From assembly GCF_003315175.1 (NCBI RefSeq), contig NZ_QNRQ01000001.1:620001-684000 (forward strand): 64,000 nucleotides of DNA, written 5' to 3'. The position numbers were made by a program, and so were the translations under genes. Position 1 is the stretch's first letter. Each line of letters starts with the position of its first letter. The notes beneath the pieces were generated by a model. The model saw only the letters and a program-made list of their open reading frames with translations. It was not told the DNA's origin and searched no databases. This document shows, in pieces, positions 29,145 to 39,061 of this stretch. This stretch comes from Eoetvoesiella caeni. GTDB lineage: Bacteria; Pseudomonadota; Gammaproteobacteria; Burkholderiales; Burkholderiaceae_B.

Positions 29145-31382
29145 TCAATGCCGGCTGGCGGTCACGCCGCTCAACTCATTGAGCGCCGCCAAGGCCCGGC
29201 CGATCTGTTCGCCGTCTTTGACTTCGATGGTAAATATCATATGGGCCAGCGAGCGCCTGCTTTGCGTATTGACGCTGACGACGTTCAACCGCAGCCGTCC
29301 GAAGACGTCGGAGACGTCGCGCAGCAAGTCGCCGCGCTCTTGCGCGTGAATGCTGATGTCCACAGGGTAGACGGCTTCGCCAGTATCGCCCCAGGCGACC
29401 TCGATAATGCGTTCAGGCTGCTTCAGACGCAACGCGGCGTAGGCGGGACAATCATCGCGGTGAATGGAGACGCCGCGGCCACGGGTCACAAAACCGGCAA
29501 TCCGGTCCGGCGGCGCAGGGCGGCAGCATCGCGCCAACTGCGTCAGCAAGGAATCCACGCCCACCACCAGCACGCCGCTTTTTCCGGTTCTGGCCGCGTT
29601 GGCCTGGCCGCTGGAATACTGCACTTTGTCGTCGTGCTGGGCCGGCGCTTCGCCCTCTTTAAGCAAATAGTCTATCTGGCGCAGGCTGAACTCTTCTTTC
29701 GCCACCGCCACGTATAGATCGTCGGCGCGCGCAAACCCCAGGTTCTGGGCCAACTGCTCCAGGTTGATCGCGGTCTTGCCCAGGCGCTGCAATTCTTTCT
29801 CGACCAGGGCCTGGCCCTGCGAAATGCGCTCTTGCAGCTCGACCGCATTGAACCAGGCGCGCACCTTGCTGCGCGACCGCGGGCTGGCCAGATAGCCCAA
29901 TTGCACATTCAGCCAATCGCGCGAAGGCCCGCCCGACTTGGCCGCTATGATTTCCACCGTCTGGCCTGTTTTAAGCCGGGTCAGCAAAGGCACCATCTGG
30001 CCGTCCACGCGGGCACCGCGGCAGCGATGGCCCAGATCCGTATGCAGGTAATAGGCAAAGTCCACCGGCGTGGCTCCGGCGGGCAGCTCGATGACGCGCG
30101 CCTGCGGCGTCATGACGTAAATACGCTCGTCTTCACGTGTCTCGGCCGCCGCCTCTTCGTATTCGGCCATGGCTTGGCCCGAGGGTTGCACGCCGTCTTT
30201 TTCCCAGGCCAGCAACTGGCGCATCCAGGAGATTTTCTTGTCGTAAAGGCTGGCGGCGCTTTGGGTTCCGCCTTTGGCACCCGCTTCTTTATAGCGCCAG
30301 TGCGCCGCCATCCCGAACTCGGCGAACTGGTGCATTTCGTGGGTGCGTATCTGAACCTCGAAGCTGCGGCCCTGTGCATCGCTTACCACCGTGTGCAAAG
30401 AGCGGTAGCCATTGGGCTTGGGACGCGAAATATAGTCGTCGAACTCGTTCGAAACCGGAGTCCACAGCGAATGCACCAGTGCCAGCGCCGCGTAGCAGGC
30501 GCGTTCGTCGTCGACGATCACGCGCAGCGCCCGCAAGTCGTACAACTTGCTGAAATCAAGATCCTTGTTGCGCATCTTGTTCCAGATGCTGTAGATATGC
30601 TTGGGCCGGCCCGACACCTCGGCGGCAATGCGGTTCTGGGCAAGCGCCGCCTGCAATTGTTCGACCACCTGCGTGATGAAGGCCTCGCGCTCTGTCCGTT
30701 TTTCTTCAAGCTGGCGCGCAATGGCCTTATAGGTGTCCGGCTCCAGAAACCGGAAACTGAGGTCTTCCATTTCCCATTTCAGTTGCCAGATGCCCAGGCG
30801 GTTGGCCAGGGGCGTATAGAGCTCCATGGTCTCGCGGGCAAACGGCACCGGGCACGGTAGCTTGGAGCGAGCGTACCAGCGCAGCGATTGCAAGCGCGAT
30901 GCCAGGCGCAGCAGCACAATGCGAAGGTCGGCGGCCATGGCCAGCAGCATTTTGCGCTGCATCTCTTTCTGGCCGCCCCCGGCCACCGCTGTGTCGCTGG
31001 ACCGGCCCGCCATATTGCTAAGCCGCAACAACGATCGCGTGCCCTGTACCAGCGCGACGACTTCGGCGCTGAAGGCCTTTTGCAATGAGTTGCTCTTGTT
31101 CGGCGCCGCATTGCCATCGGGCATCGGGGTAATGGTAAGCAAGGCGCTGGCGCGCGTAGGCGCATCCGAGCCCAGCCCCGCCAAAATAAGCACGACGCCC
31201 GCGCCATGCTCGGCCAAGGGCTCGCCGGTGCTGGCCAGTAGCCCTTGCAACGGCTCGCGCGCCCATTCGACCGCCCGGGCCAGCAAGGCCCTGCCTTCAG
31301 GCTCCAGATCGGCGCAAGCATGCGCGAACCAAGCCTCGTCGAAAGGTGGGCTGTCGGCATCGGAGCGAACAATCGTAGACAT
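29145..31382 (-). CDS. relA: (p)ppGpp synthetase RelA
   Basis: Makes (p)ppGpp on stalled ribosomes carrying uncharged tRNA. The 745-residue protein has a degenerate HD domain: LASRLQSLRW at about 160-168 replaces the catalytic HD region of SpoT. The synthetase domain (about 258-370) has RPKHIYSIWNKM, YDLRALRVIV and the RelA-type EFDD at 313-316, followed by NGYRSLHT. TGS (about 420-480) and C-terminal ACT domains are present. The ATG at 31382 (MSTIVRSDAD) was chosen over one five codons upstream. Confidence 0.95.
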   Translation of the reverse strand: MSTIVRSDADSPPFDEAWFAHACADLEPEGRALLARAVEWAREPLQGLLASTGEPLAEHGAGVVLILAGLGSDAPTRASALLTITPMPDGNAAPNKSNSLQKAFSAEVVALVQGTRSLLRLSNMAGRSSDTAVAGGGQKEMQRKMLLAMAADLRIVLLRLASRLQSLRWYARSKLPCPVPFARETMELYTPLANRLGIWQLKWEMEDLSFRFLEPDTYKAIARQLEEKRTEREAFITQVVEQLQAALAQNRIAAEVSGRPKHIYSIWNKMRNKDLDFSKLYDLRALRVIVDDERACYAALALVHSLWTPVSNEFDDYISRPKPNGYRSLHTVVSDAQGRSFEVQIRTHEMHQFAEFGMAAHWRYKEAGAKGGTQSAASLYDKKISWMRQLLAWEKDGVQPSGQAMAEYEEAAAETREDERIYVMTPQARVIELPAGATPVDFAYYLHTDLGHRCRGARVDGQMVPLLTRLKTGQTVEIIAAKSGGPSRDWLNVQLGYLASPRSRSKVRAWFNAVELQERISQGQALVEKELQRLGKTAINLEQLAQNLGFARADDLYVAVAKEEFSLRQIDYLLKEGEAPAQHDDKVQYSSGQANAARTGKSGVLVVGVDSLLTQLARCCRPAPPDRIAGFVTRGRGVSIHRDDCPAYAALRLKQPERIIEVAWGDTGEAVYPVDISIHAQERGDLLRDVSDVFGRLRLNVVSVNTQSRRSLAHMIFTIEVKDGEQIGRALAALNELSGVTASRH

Positions 31383-31403
31383 AAGGACACCGCGCATCTT
31401 TGA

Positions 31404-31423
31404 TCCCGGGCGCGGGCCCGGGA
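31404..31423 (-). repeat. Perfect 8-bp hairpin between ridA-like gene and relA
   Basis: TCCCGGGC and GCCCGGGA pair around a 4-base loop in the 47-bp gap. No U-tract follows, so it is probably an mRNA structural element and not a terminator. Confidence 0.5.
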
Positions 31424-31429
31424 AACTTA

Positions 31430-31780
31430 TTAAACCGCCGCCGTGACGACGATTTCCACTTTATAGCCAGGATTGGCCAGGCGCGCTTCAACGGTGGCGC
31501 GCGCCGGCGGCTGGCCCGCGGGCACCCAGGCATCCCAGGCCAGGTTCATTTCGGCGAACTCGGACATGTTGGCCAGAAATATCTGGGTCATCAAGATGCG
31601 GCTTTTATCGGAGCCGACGCTGGCCAGCAAGCGGTCGATAGCCGCCAGCACCTGCTTGGTCTGGCCTTCGGCGTCCAGCCCCGCGTCTTCGGGAACCTGG
31701 CCTGCCAAATATGCCACGCCGTTATGCACGACCACTTCCGATAACCGCTTACCTACGCTGAGCCGTTTGATATCGCTCAT
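31430..31780 (-). CDS. RidA (YjgF/YER057c/UK114) family protein
   Basis: Small trimeric enzyme family that hydrolyses reactive enamine/imine intermediates. The 116-residue protein starts at the ATG at 31780 (MSDIKRLSVG), after a GGAG site, and has the family segments VAYLAGQVPED, QVLAAIDRLLASVGSDKSRIL, and the C-terminal PARATVEARLANPGYKVEI with the conserved Arg. It belongs to a branch that differs from E. coli RidA, so a specific substrate is not claimed. Confidence 0.9.
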   Translation of the reverse strand: MSDIKRLSVGKRLSEVVVHNGVAYLAGQVPEDAGLDAEGQTKQVLAAIDRLLASVGSDKSRILMTQIFLANMSEFAEMNLAWDAWVPAGQPPARATVEARLANPGYKVEIVVTAAV

Positions 31781-31877
31781 GTTTTCTCCATGATATTCAA
31801 TGATGCCCGCCGCCCCGACAACGGGAGGCGCGTGCGCTGTTTGACTAGTTGAGATTTCGAATTGACCGAACGGCGCA

Positions 31878-33053
31878 CTATGCCGATGGCAACTGGAATA
31901 CCTGGCGCAAATACGCCAGATAGGCAGGATCATCGCACATTGTTTTCTCGGGCGCATCCGACACCTTGGCAACGGGCTGGCCATTGCATCGGACCATCTT
32001 CATGACGATCTGCAAGGGCTCGTGTCCCAGGTCGTTGGTCAGGTTGGTGCCGATGCCGAACGACACTTTGCAGCGGCCGGCAAAATGCTTGGCCAGTTCG
32101 ATGGCCCGCGGAATGGTCAGTCCGTCGGAAAACACCAAGGTCTTGGTACGCGGGTCGGCCCGGTTGGCGGCGTAATGCGCCAGCAAGCGCTCGCCCCATA
32201 TGAAGGGATCGCCCGAATCGTGGCGCGCGCCGTCGAACAACTTGCAGAAATACATATCGAAGTCGCGCAAGAACGCGTCCATGCCGTATACGTCGGACAG
32301 GGCAATCCCCAGGTCTCCGCGATATTCCTTGGCCCATTTTTCCAGGGCAAAAACTTGCGAGTCGCGCAAGCGCGGCCCCAGCGCCTGGCATGCCTGCAGA
32401 TATTCGTGCCCCATGGTGCCCAGCGGGGTGACATTGTGCTTCATGGCCAGCTTGACATTGCTGGTGCCCGCAAAATGAACGCCCATTTGAGCCTTCATGG
32501 TTGTGACGACTTCTTCGTGCCATTGCTTGGAGAAGCGGCGGCGGGTGCCGTACTCGGCCACTCGAAAGTCGGCCAGGGCCGGATCGTCCACGACCAGCTG
32601 CATCTTGTTCTGCAAACGCAAGCGCCCTTCTTCCCAGCCCGGGTCTTTGCATTCGTTGCGGAAATACACCTCGTTGACGATGGCAAGCACCGGGATTTCA
32701 AAGAGAATGGTATGCAGCCACGGGCCTACGACCGAAATGTTGATTTCGCCCGGCAACGCGCCTTCGGATACCGTGATGCATTTTTCAGGCAGGTGGAAAA
32801 GACCCAGAAAGTCGACAAAGTCGCTTTTGATGAAGCGCATGCTGCGCAGGTAATCAAGCTCTTCTTCGGTGAACTTCAGTTGGCAAAGACTGTGGATTTC
32901 CCGGCGGATTTCGTCAAGATAGGCGCTGACATTGATATTGGGCGTACGGCATTTGTAGCGGTATTCGACTTGCGCAGCGGGAAAATGATGCAGCACTACC
33001 TGCATCATGCTGAACTTATACAAATCGGTGTCGAGAAGCGAAGTTATGATCAT
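31878..33053 (-). CDS. pncB: Nicotinate phosphoribosyltransferase
   Basis: Forms nicotinate mononucleotide from nicotinate and PRPP in NAD salvage. The 391-residue protein starts [18 protein letters not shown], and has [24 protein letters not shown] with the regulatory His, [14 protein letters not shown], and [10 protein letters not shown]. The ATG at 33053 matches the usual family start, although no ribosome site is clear; one seven codons upstream is the alternative. Confidence 0.95.
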   Translation of the reverse strand: MIITSLLDTDLYKFSMMQVVLHHFPAAQVEYRYKCRTPNINVSAYLDEIRREIHSLCQLKFTEEELDYLRSMRFIKSDFVDFLGLFHLPEKCITVSEGALPGEINISVVGPWLHTILFEIPVLAIVNEVYFRNECKDPGWEEGRLRLQNKMQLVVDDPALADFRVAEYGTRRRFSKQWHEEVVTTMKAQMGVHFAGTSNVKLAMKHNVTPLGTMGHEYLQACQALGPRLRDSQVFALEKWAKEYRGDLGIALSDVYGMDAFLRDFDMYFCKLFDGARHDSGDPFIWGERLLAHYAANRADPRTKTLVFSDGLTIPRAIELAKHFAGRCKVSFGIGTNLTNDLGHEPLQIVMKMVRCNGQPVAKVSDAPEKTMCDDPAYLAYLRQVFQLPSA

Positions 33054-33352
33054 CGGAAAAGTACGGCTTTGCATGGATGAAGGGACACTGGAACAACCAT
33101 AGCATAACGGCTTACCCGGCCACGAACACGGCAAAGACCTGGCATGCGATCAGGTCTATCGGGAATGAACTGTGTTTATTGAGTAAAATTGTTTTGCAAA
33201 AACGATTGCAAGCACAAAATAGCGGCAATAGGCCACAAGCACAGTAGCTATTGTAATGTTTAATGCCGGCGTCAAAGCCCCCGTCAACATAGCGGCGGGG
33301 CCGCGATTCCAGCGCTATTGAACATTCCAATATTTAGTGTTGGAGTTCCACA
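33054..33352. other. pncB-fdxA divergent gap
   Basis: This 299-bp A+T-richer stretch has no gene and should hold both divergent promoters. Repeated TTGCAA-like words near 33196-33215 are visible, but no promoter pair is convincing. Confidence 0.4.
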
Positions 33353-33676
33353 ATGACCCACGTTGTAACCGAAAACTGCATCAAGTGTAAATTTACCGAC
33401 TGCGTCGATGTCTGTCCCGTCGACTGCTTTCGCGAAGGCCCCAATTTCCTGGTCATCGACCCGGACGAATGCATCGACTGCGCCGTGTGCGTGCCCGAAT
33501 GCCCTGCCAACGCCATCTTCGCCGAAGAAGACGTGCCACAGGACCAGGTCGGATTCATGGCTCTTAACGCCGAACTCTCGCAAGTGTTCGGCATGATCAA
33601 CCGTACGAAGAAATCGCTGCCGGATGCCGACGAATGGAATGGCGTTGAAGGCAAGCTCAAGCACCTAGAACGTTGA
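33353..33676 (+). CDS. fdxA: FdxA seven-iron ferredoxin
   Basis: Small electron carrier with one [3Fe-4S] and one [4Fe-4S] cluster. The 107-residue protein starts [20 protein letters not shown] and then has the second cluster [16 protein letters not shown]. The C-terminal 50 residues with [15 protein letters not shown] are typical of the Azotobacter/Pseudomonas type. A GGAG ribosome site precedes the ATG. The next gene is a reductase that could be its partner. Confidence 0.95.
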   Translation: MTHVVTENCIKCKFTDCVDVCPVDCFREGPNFLVIDPDECIDCAVCVPECPANAIFAEEDVPQDQVGFMALNAELSQVFGMINRTKKSLPDADEWNGVEGKLKHLER

Positions 33677-34467
33677 TGCCGGGCAGCAAGTACACCCGCC
33701 AAAACGTCTTGAGCGTCAAGCACTGGGTAGCGGACAAACTGATTTCGCTCACCACGACACGCGACCCTGAATTTCAGTTTACGCCCGGGCAATTTGCCCG
33801 TCTAGGCCTGCCGCAAAGCACTGAAGGCGTGCAGCCTGATATCTGGCGGGCCTATTCCATGGTGAACGGCCCGGCCAGCGAAACGCTGGAGTTCTACTCG
33901 ATCGTCGTACCTGAAGGCGAATTCAGCCCACGGCTGGCGCAATTGCAGCCGGGTGGACACCTGTACGTGGACAAGACAGCTTTCGGCTTTCTGACCCTGG
34001 ACCGCTTCGACGCCGGCGGCACTCTCTGGCTGATAGCAACGGGCACGGGACTGTCGGCCTATATGTCGATGCTTTACGACGAACGGGTCTGGCGGGACTA
34101 CCGGCGTATTATCCTGGTGCATGGCGTACGCAACACCGACGAGCTGGCCTATCGCGACCAGCTTCTGGAATGGGAACAAGCCGGCGAAGCCCAGTCCGTG
34201 GACAGCCCTCGCGCCCGTCTTAGCTACCACCCAATCCCCACCCAGCAAAACCTGCCCGGCACGCCGCGAGCGAGGCTGACCGCCTTGCTGGCGGACGGCG
34301 GGCTCGAACGACATGTTGGTTGTGCCCTTGATCCCGCCACTTCGAAGGTCATGCTTTGCGGCAATCCGGACATGCTGACCGACGCCCGCAAACTGTTGTC
34401 GGAGCGCAACTTCGCTGTGGGCCGCCGCGGAAATTCTGGTAACCTTGCCTTAGAGAACTACTGGTAA
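33676..34467 (+). CDS. fpr: Ferredoxin-NADP+ reductase
   Basis: FAD enzyme moving electrons between NADPH and ferredoxin or flavodoxin. The FAD motif WRAYSMVNGP (about residues 57-66) and the pyridine-nucleotide part LIATGTGLSAYMSML and VMLCGNPDML are clear, with the C-terminal ALENYW stacking on FAD. The ATG shares a base with the fdxA stop (TGATG), so the pair is coupled, and FdxA is a likely partner. Length is 263 residues. Confidence 0.94.
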   Translation: MPGSKYTRQNVLSVKHWVADKLISLTTTRDPEFQFTPGQFARLGLPQSTEGVQPDIWRAYSMVNGPASETLEFYSIVVPEGEFSPRLAQLQPGGHLYVDKTAFGFLTLDRFDAGGTLWLIATGTGLSAYMSMLYDERVWRDYRRIILVHGVRNTDELAYRDQLLEWEQAGEAQSVDSPRARLSYHPIPTQQNLPGTPRARLTALLADGGLERHVGCALDPATSKVMLCGNPDMLTDARKLLSERNFAVGRRGNSGNLALENYW

Positions 34468-34626
34468 ATACCCTCGAAAACCACGTTACGGTACTGGCTA
34501 TTTGTAAGAAATTATGCTTAGCTAATAACTGATCAGTACATTCAGTACACTCAGAGAACACTCATCGAGTCCTTGAGGTACTTCCAAGAATGCCGCCGAG
34601 TACCAACGTAAGGCAAATGAACTTAT

Positions 34627-35853
34627 ATGCTGTATGACCTCCACGAGCTCCAACGTGCCTTCTTGACACCGATGGCCGCTTTTACCGACACAGGGTCCCA
34701 GCTATTTTCGCATCCCTATAGCCCGCTGGCTTATACGCCCATGTCCCGCCAACTTGCCGCCACCTGCGAGTTCGCCCACCGGCTGGGAAAAGATTACGAA
34801 AAGCCGCAATGGGGCTTGAACAACACGCTGGTCGACGGCAAGGATATTGCTGTCGCCGAACGCACCATACTGGCCAAGCCTTTCTGTAATCTGGTGCGAT
34901 TCGAACGGGCCTTACCCAAGTCGCATAAGCCCGACCCGACCGTGCTGCTGGTTGCACCGCTTTCAGGCCATCACGCCACCTTGCTGCGCGATACCGTCAA
35001 AGCCCTGCTGCCCGCCCACGATGTAGTGGTCACCGACTGGATCGACGCCCGGATGGTGCCGAATTCCTGTGGCGCCTTCCACCTGAACGACTACGTCAAG
35101 TACGTCAAAGAATTCATACGGCTGCTGGGCCCCGAGGTCCATGTCATATCGGTATGCCAGCCAACGGTTCCGGTTCTGGCGGCCATCTCGCTCATGGCGG
35201 CCGAAAACGACCCATGCATGCCACGCAGCATGACCATGATGGGCGGGCCCATCGATACCCGCGTGTCTCCCACCAACGTCAACCGGCTGGCCACCACCAA
35301 GCCGTATTCGTGGTTCGAAGACAACCTCATCCATAAGGTGCCGGTACGCTATCCGGGCGAAGGCCGGCGCGTCTATCCCGGCTTCCTGCAACATGCCGGG
35401 TTCATGGCCATGAACCCGGACCGCCACGTCCGCTCGTACTACGACTTTTACCTGGACCTGCTTCAAGGCGACGAAGGTGACGCGCAGACGCACCGCCGTT
35501 TCTACGACGAATACAATGCCGTCATGGACATGCCTGCCGAGTTCTACCTGGACACCATCAAAACGGTTTTTCAGGAGCACCAGCTTCCCCGCGGCCTTTG
35601 GGTTGTGGACGGAAAAAAAGTGGACCCTTCCGCCATTACCGGCGTGGCGCTATTCACCATAGAAGGCGAACTCGACGATATTTCCGGCCAAGGGCAAACC
35701 CGGGCCGCACATGACCTGTGCAGCAATATTCCCGCCAAGCGCAAAGAGCACTACACGGCTCCGAACTGCGGCCACTACGGTATATTTTCGGGCAGCCGCT
35801 GGCGCTCGACGATATGCCCTAAAATAGCCGAGTTCATACGCCGCTCGGCATAG
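34627..35853 (+). CDS. phaZ: Intracellular polyhydroxybutyrate depolymerase
   Basis: Mobilises stored PHB inside the cell. The 408-residue protein resembles Ralstonia-type intracellular depolymerases, which use a Cys nucleophile: Cys177 in [15 protein letters not shown]. Later [16 protein letters not shown] and [12 protein letters not shown] probably supply Asp and His. It has no signal peptide. A 9-bp tandem repeat (CAGTACATT/CAGTACACT) lies about 80-100 bp upstream. Confidence 0.92.
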   Translation: MLYDLHELQRAFLTPMAAFTDTGSQLFSHPYSPLAYTPMSRQLAATCEFAHRLGKDYEKPQWGLNNTLVDGKDIAVAERTILAKPFCNLVRFERALPKSHKPDPTVLLVAPLSGHHATLLRDTVKALLPAHDVVVTDWIDARMVPNSCGAFHLNDYVKYVKEFIRLLGPEVHVISVCQPTVPVLAAISLMAAENDPCMPRSMTMMGGPIDTRVSPTNVNRLATTKPYSWFEDNLIHKVPVRYPGEGRRVYPGFLQHAGFMAMNPDRHVRSYYDFYLDLLQGDEGDAQTHRRFYDEYNAVMDMPAEFYLDTIKTVFQEHQLPRGLWVVDGKKVDPSAITGVALFTIEGELDDISGQGQTRAAHDLCSNIPAKRKEHYTAPNCGHYGIFSGSRWRSTICPKIAEFIRRSA

Positions 35854-35908
35854 TCCCGCGCCACTTGCGCCACATTGCCGGGGCCTTGCGGCCCCGCTTT
35901 CATTTTCT

Positions 35909-36538
35909 ATGTCCACCACCCTGACCGATCGCATCAATGCCCTGCTGCCGCAAACGCAATGCACCAAATGCGGCTATGACGGCTGCCGTCCTTATGCGCA
36001 CGCCATTGCCACCAGCGGCGAAGCCATCAACCGCTGCCCGCCCGGCGGCCAGGACGGCATACAGGCGCTGGCCGAACTGCTGGGCCGCCCCGCTCTTGAG
36101 CTTGATCTTGAATGCGGCAAGCACAAGCCTTTGCAACGTGCCGTTATCGACGAAGCGCACTGCATAGGATGCACTTTATGCATACAAGCCTGTCCGGTCG
36201 ACGCCATTGTCGGCGCCAATAAATTCATGCACACCGTTCTGGCGGACCAATGCACAGGCTGCGACCTGTGCGTAGACCCTTGCCCTGTCGACTGCATCAG
36301 CATGATCCCTGCAGGGCATGCATGGTCCGTACAGCTGGCCTCCAGCGCAAAGCTTCGATACGAACAACGCCAGCATCGCCTTAACGCCACGCACCCCGAA
36401 ACCCTGGCGGCCGCGGCTCGCACCCTGGCCAACAAGGCCGCCGTATCCTCCATGGCTTCGGATGCGGCCCTCAAGCAAAAGACCATAAGCGACGCCGTTG
36501 CCCGCGCCCGCGCGCGCCGCCATAATGCAGCAACATGA
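35909..36538 (+). CDS. RnfB-like iron-sulfur protein
   Basis: The N-terminus has the RnfB-type cluster motif [13 protein letters not shown] (residues 18-30) and then a Cys at 43 in RCPPGG, followed by two [4Fe-4S] motifs [16 protein letters not shown] and [16 protein letters not shown]. The membrane anchor of classical RnfB is missing, and no other rnf gene is present. The last 50 residues are basic and Ala-rich. It is coupled to nth by ATGA, so it may supply electrons or clusters to Nth; this is inference. Confidence 0.85.
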   Translation: MSTTLTDRINALLPQTQCTKCGYDGCRPYAHAIATSGEAINRCPPGGQDGIQALAELLGRPALELDLECGKHKPLQRAVIDEAHCIGCTLCIQACPVDAIVGANKFMHTVLADQCTGCDLCVDPCPVDCISMIPAGHAWSVQLASSAKLRYEQRQHRLNATHPETLAAAARTLANKAAVSSMASDAALKQKTISDAVARARARRHNAAT

Positions 36539-37173
36539 ACAACACCATACGCCACGAGATTTTCGAGCGCCTGAAAGCCGCGAACCCCGCCCCCACAACG
36601 GAACTGCACTACGAAAGCACATTCCAGCTTTTGATCGCCGTGCTGTTGTCGGCGCAGGCCACCGACAAATCGGTCAATATCGCCACTGCCCGCTTCTTTC
36701 CCCAGCACGGCACGCCACAAGGCCTGGTCGACCTTGGCCTTGACGCGCTCACCGAATACATCAAGACCATCGGACTGTACAAGACCAAGGCCAAAAACGT
36801 CATCAAGACTTGTGAAATCCTGCTTGCCTGCCACAACGGCGAAGTGCCCGACGATCGCGCTGCGCTCGAAGCCCTGCCCGGCGTCGGACGCAAAACCGCC
36901 AATGTAGTGCTCAACACGGCCTTCGGCCACCCGACCATTGCTGTCGACACCCATATATTCCGGGTCTCCAACCGCACAGGGCTGGCACGCGGCAAGAACG
37001 TCGTCGAAGTCGAACGCAAGCTGGAAAAGGTAGTGCCGGCGCAGTTTCGCCATGACGCTCACCATTGGCTGATACTTCACGGCCGCTATATATGCGTAGC
37101 CCGCACCCCCAAATGCCCCCAGTGCGGCATTGCGGATCTATGCGAATACAAGGATAAGACTCTACCCCGCTGA
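36535..37173 (+). CDS. nth: Endonuclease III
   Basis: DNA glycosylase/AP lyase for oxidised pyrimidines. The helix-hairpin-helix [13 protein letters not shown] carries the catalytic Lys120, and Asp138 is in VDTHIFRV. The C-terminal [17 protein letters not shown] includes Cys ligands of the [4Fe-4S] cluster. At 212 residues its length is typical. Confidence 0.96.
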   Translation: MNNTIRHEIFERLKAANPAPTTELHYESTFQLLIAVLLSAQATDKSVNIATARFFPQHGTPQGLVDLGLDALTEYIKTIGLYKTKAKNVIKTCEILLACHNGEVPDDRAALEALPGVGRKTANVVLNTAFGHPTIAVDTHIFRVSNRTGLARGKNVVEVERKLEKVVPAQFRHDAHHWLILHGRYICVARTPKCPQCGIADLCEYKDKTLPR

Positions 37174-37477
37174 CGCGGCTTGCTACTCCTAAAAAAAGTT
37201 ACACGTGTACATGCAATGTAACGCTTGTGGAGGTGTTTTGGTGTGCGGGCGAATATTCAGCAAACTCAATGTTCATGCGGCTTTGGGGTTTTCCATAGAC
37301 CTATGACAAACCCGCATGTTCTTTTAAAAAAGAAAATCTCATACTGCCTCTTGAGCCTCGACCCCGGTTCACCGACAGAACTGCATAACGTCAAACCGGC
37401 ACCGGGTTCGAGACCCCGAATTTCGCACTTGCGTCGTCGTCAACGGCGGGGGCGCGCATAATAAAAGAGGCGTTTGC
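37174..37477. other. nth-liv cluster 1 intergenic region
   Basis: This 304-bp stretch has no gene. It contains the first copy of a 19-bp repeat (37299-37317) and a likely ribosome site (AGAGG) for the next gene. A GGGTTCGAGACCCC run (37404-37417) resembles a tRNA T-arm, but no acceptor or anticodon stem surrounds it. Confidence 0.5.
37299..37317 (+). repeat. 19-bp leader repeat, copy 1
   Basis: ACCTATGACAAACCCGCAT occurs here and again at 38206-38224. The 25 bases that follow are also alike, including TTTTAAA and a CATA end. Each copy lies upstream of a liv ATPase gene, so they look like duplicated leader sequence. Confidence 0.85.
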
Positions 37478-38191
37478 ATGTCAAACCTCGCGCTTGAAGT
37501 GGCCGATTTACAAGCCTGGCATGGCGCAGTACAAGTATTGCATGGCATAAATTTCAATGCCGCCCAAGGCGAAATCATCACCCTGCTGGGGCGCGAAGGC
37601 TCGGGCCGCAACTCAACCTTGCGGGCACTATTGGGCGTCGCCGAAAAACGCAGCGGTTCCGTGCGCATCCATGCAACCGAATCCATCCACCTTTCCCCTG
37701 AAAAGATCTCGCATCTGGGCATCAGCTACTGCCCCGAACAGCGCGGCATTTTTTCCGGCCTCACGTGCGAAGAAAACCTGCTTCTTCCGCCTTCTACCGA
37801 AGAAACCCTGGGCGGGGGCATGTCCCTGGCGGAAATCTACGAACTTTTTCCCAGTCTTGAAGAACGCCGCCACTTGCCCGGCACCCGGCTTTCGGGCGGA
37901 GAGCAGCAATTGCTGGCCGTCGCGCGAATTTTGCGCACAGGCGCCAACATCCTGCTGCTGAATGAAATCGCCCAAGGCCTGGCCCCCATTATTGTGCAAT
38001 CGCTGGCCGGCATCCTGGCGGCCCTCAAAGAAAAAGGCTACACGGTCATCCTGGCGGAACACAACTCGCAATTCTCGGCGCCATTGGCCGACCGCTACTA
38101 CATCATCGAGCAAGGCCGCATCATCGAACAATTCCAAGCGGCCGACCTGCCGTCAAAGCAGGATGTATTGCATTCGCTGCTGGGCGCCTAG
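37478..38191 (+). CDS. LivF-like ATPase, degenerate duplicate
   Basis: ABC ATPase of the branched-chain transporter type, 237 residues. By eye it is about two-thirds identical to the gene at 39058. Walker A reads GREGSGRNST, with Arg for the essential Lys and Asn for the following Thr. Walker B reads LLLNEIAQG, with Asn for the metal-binding Asp. LSGGEQQ is intact. The frame is open, so this is not a simple pseudogene; it may be an inactive partner or a decaying copy. It is the first gene of the cluster. Confidence 0.85.
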   Translation: MSNLALEVADLQAWHGAVQVLHGINFNAAQGEIITLLGREGSGRNSTLRALLGVAEKRSGSVRIHATESIHLSPEKISHLGISYCPEQRGIFSGLTCEENLLLPPSTEETLGGGMSLAEIYELFPSLEERRHLPGTRLSGGEQQLLAVARILRTGANILLLNEIAQGLAPIIVQSLAGILAALKEKGYTVILAEHNSQFSAPLADRYYIIEQGRIIEQFQAADLPSKQDVLHSLLGA

Positions 38192-38205
38192 TCCCGTTCG
38201 CGTTA

Positions 38206-38224
38206 ACCTATGACAAACCCGCAT
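38206..38224 (+). repeat. 19-bp leader repeat, copy 2
   Basis: Exact copy of the sequence at 37299-37317, located 46 bp before the livG-like start. It is followed by similar A/T-rich sequence. Confidence 0.85.
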
Positions 38225-38269
38225 AGGCTTTTAAAGGGGAAGATTCCATAATCGAAGCAAGTCTTGAAC

Positions 38270-39061
38270 ATGGGCTCGAACTTAGGCATGCACCAATACA
38301 TCCTGGAAACCAAGCATCTGATCAAAGACTTCAATGGCTTCGTTGCTGTAAACGATGTCAGCCTGCAGGTAAAAAAAGGCAGCATCCATTCCTTGATCGG
38401 CCCCAATGGCGCGGGCAAAACCACCTGCTTCAATCTGCTCACCAAGTTTGTTGCGCCTACGTCCGGCCGTATTCTCTTCCAGGGCACCGACATCACGCAC
38501 GAAAAGCCCTCGCAGGTGGCCCACCGGGGCATGACGCGCTCGTTCCAGATTTCGGCGGTCTTTCCACAACTTACCGTGCTCGAGAACGTTCGCATAGGCC
38601 TGCAGCGCGCCACCGGTCTGTCGTTTCACTTTTGGCGCAGCGACAAAACCCTTGACGCACTCAATCCAAAAGCCATAAGCCTGCTCGACCAAGTCGGCCT
38701 GGCCGACTTCGCGCAAGAATACACGGCCAGCCTGCCTTACGGCCGCAAGCGCGCACTCGAAATAGCCACGACCCTGGCCATGGACCCATTGATGATGCTG
38801 CTGGACGAGCCAACTCAAGGCATGGGCCACGAAGATGTCGAGCGCATAACCGCGCTTATCAAGAAAGTCAGCGCGGGGCGCACCGTCCTTATGGTGGAAC
38901 ACAATATGAATGTCGTTGCGTCCATTGCCGACACAATCACGGTACTGGCGCGCGGCACCATACTGGCCGAAGGCACTTACGCCGAGGTGTCGCGCAACGA
39001 GGCCGTCATGCAGGCCTACATGGGCACAGCCGCCGGCACAACCGAAAAGGCGCAGCAGTGA
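38270..39061 (+). CDS. LivG-like ABC ATPase
   Basis: Nucleotide-binding subunit of a branched-chain type transporter. Walker A is intact (GPNGAGKTT) and Walker B is MMLLDEPTQG. The signature LPYGRKRALEIA and the VEHNMNVV H-loop are typical of LivG. The start is the ATG at 38270; a TTG two codons earlier and an ATG six codons later are alternatives. It pairs with the LivF at 39058. The substrate is not known. Confidence 0.9.
   Translation: MGSNLGMHQYILETKHLIKDFNGFVAVNDVSLQVKKGSIHSLIGPNGAGKTTCFNLLTKFVAPTSGRILFQGTDITHEKPSQVAHRGMTRSFQISAVFPQLTVLENVRIGLQRATGLSFHFWRSDKTLDALNPKAISLLDQVGLADFAQEYTASLPYGRKRALEIATTLAMDPLMMLLDEPTQGMGHEDVERITALIKKVSAGRTVLMVEHNMNVVASIADTITVLARGTILAEGTYAEVSRNEAVMQAYMGTAAGTTEKAQQ

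Noticed and set aside
37402-37418. tRNA-like T-arm (GGGTTCGAGACCCC)
   Set aside because: No matching acceptor, D or anticodon stems could be traced around it.
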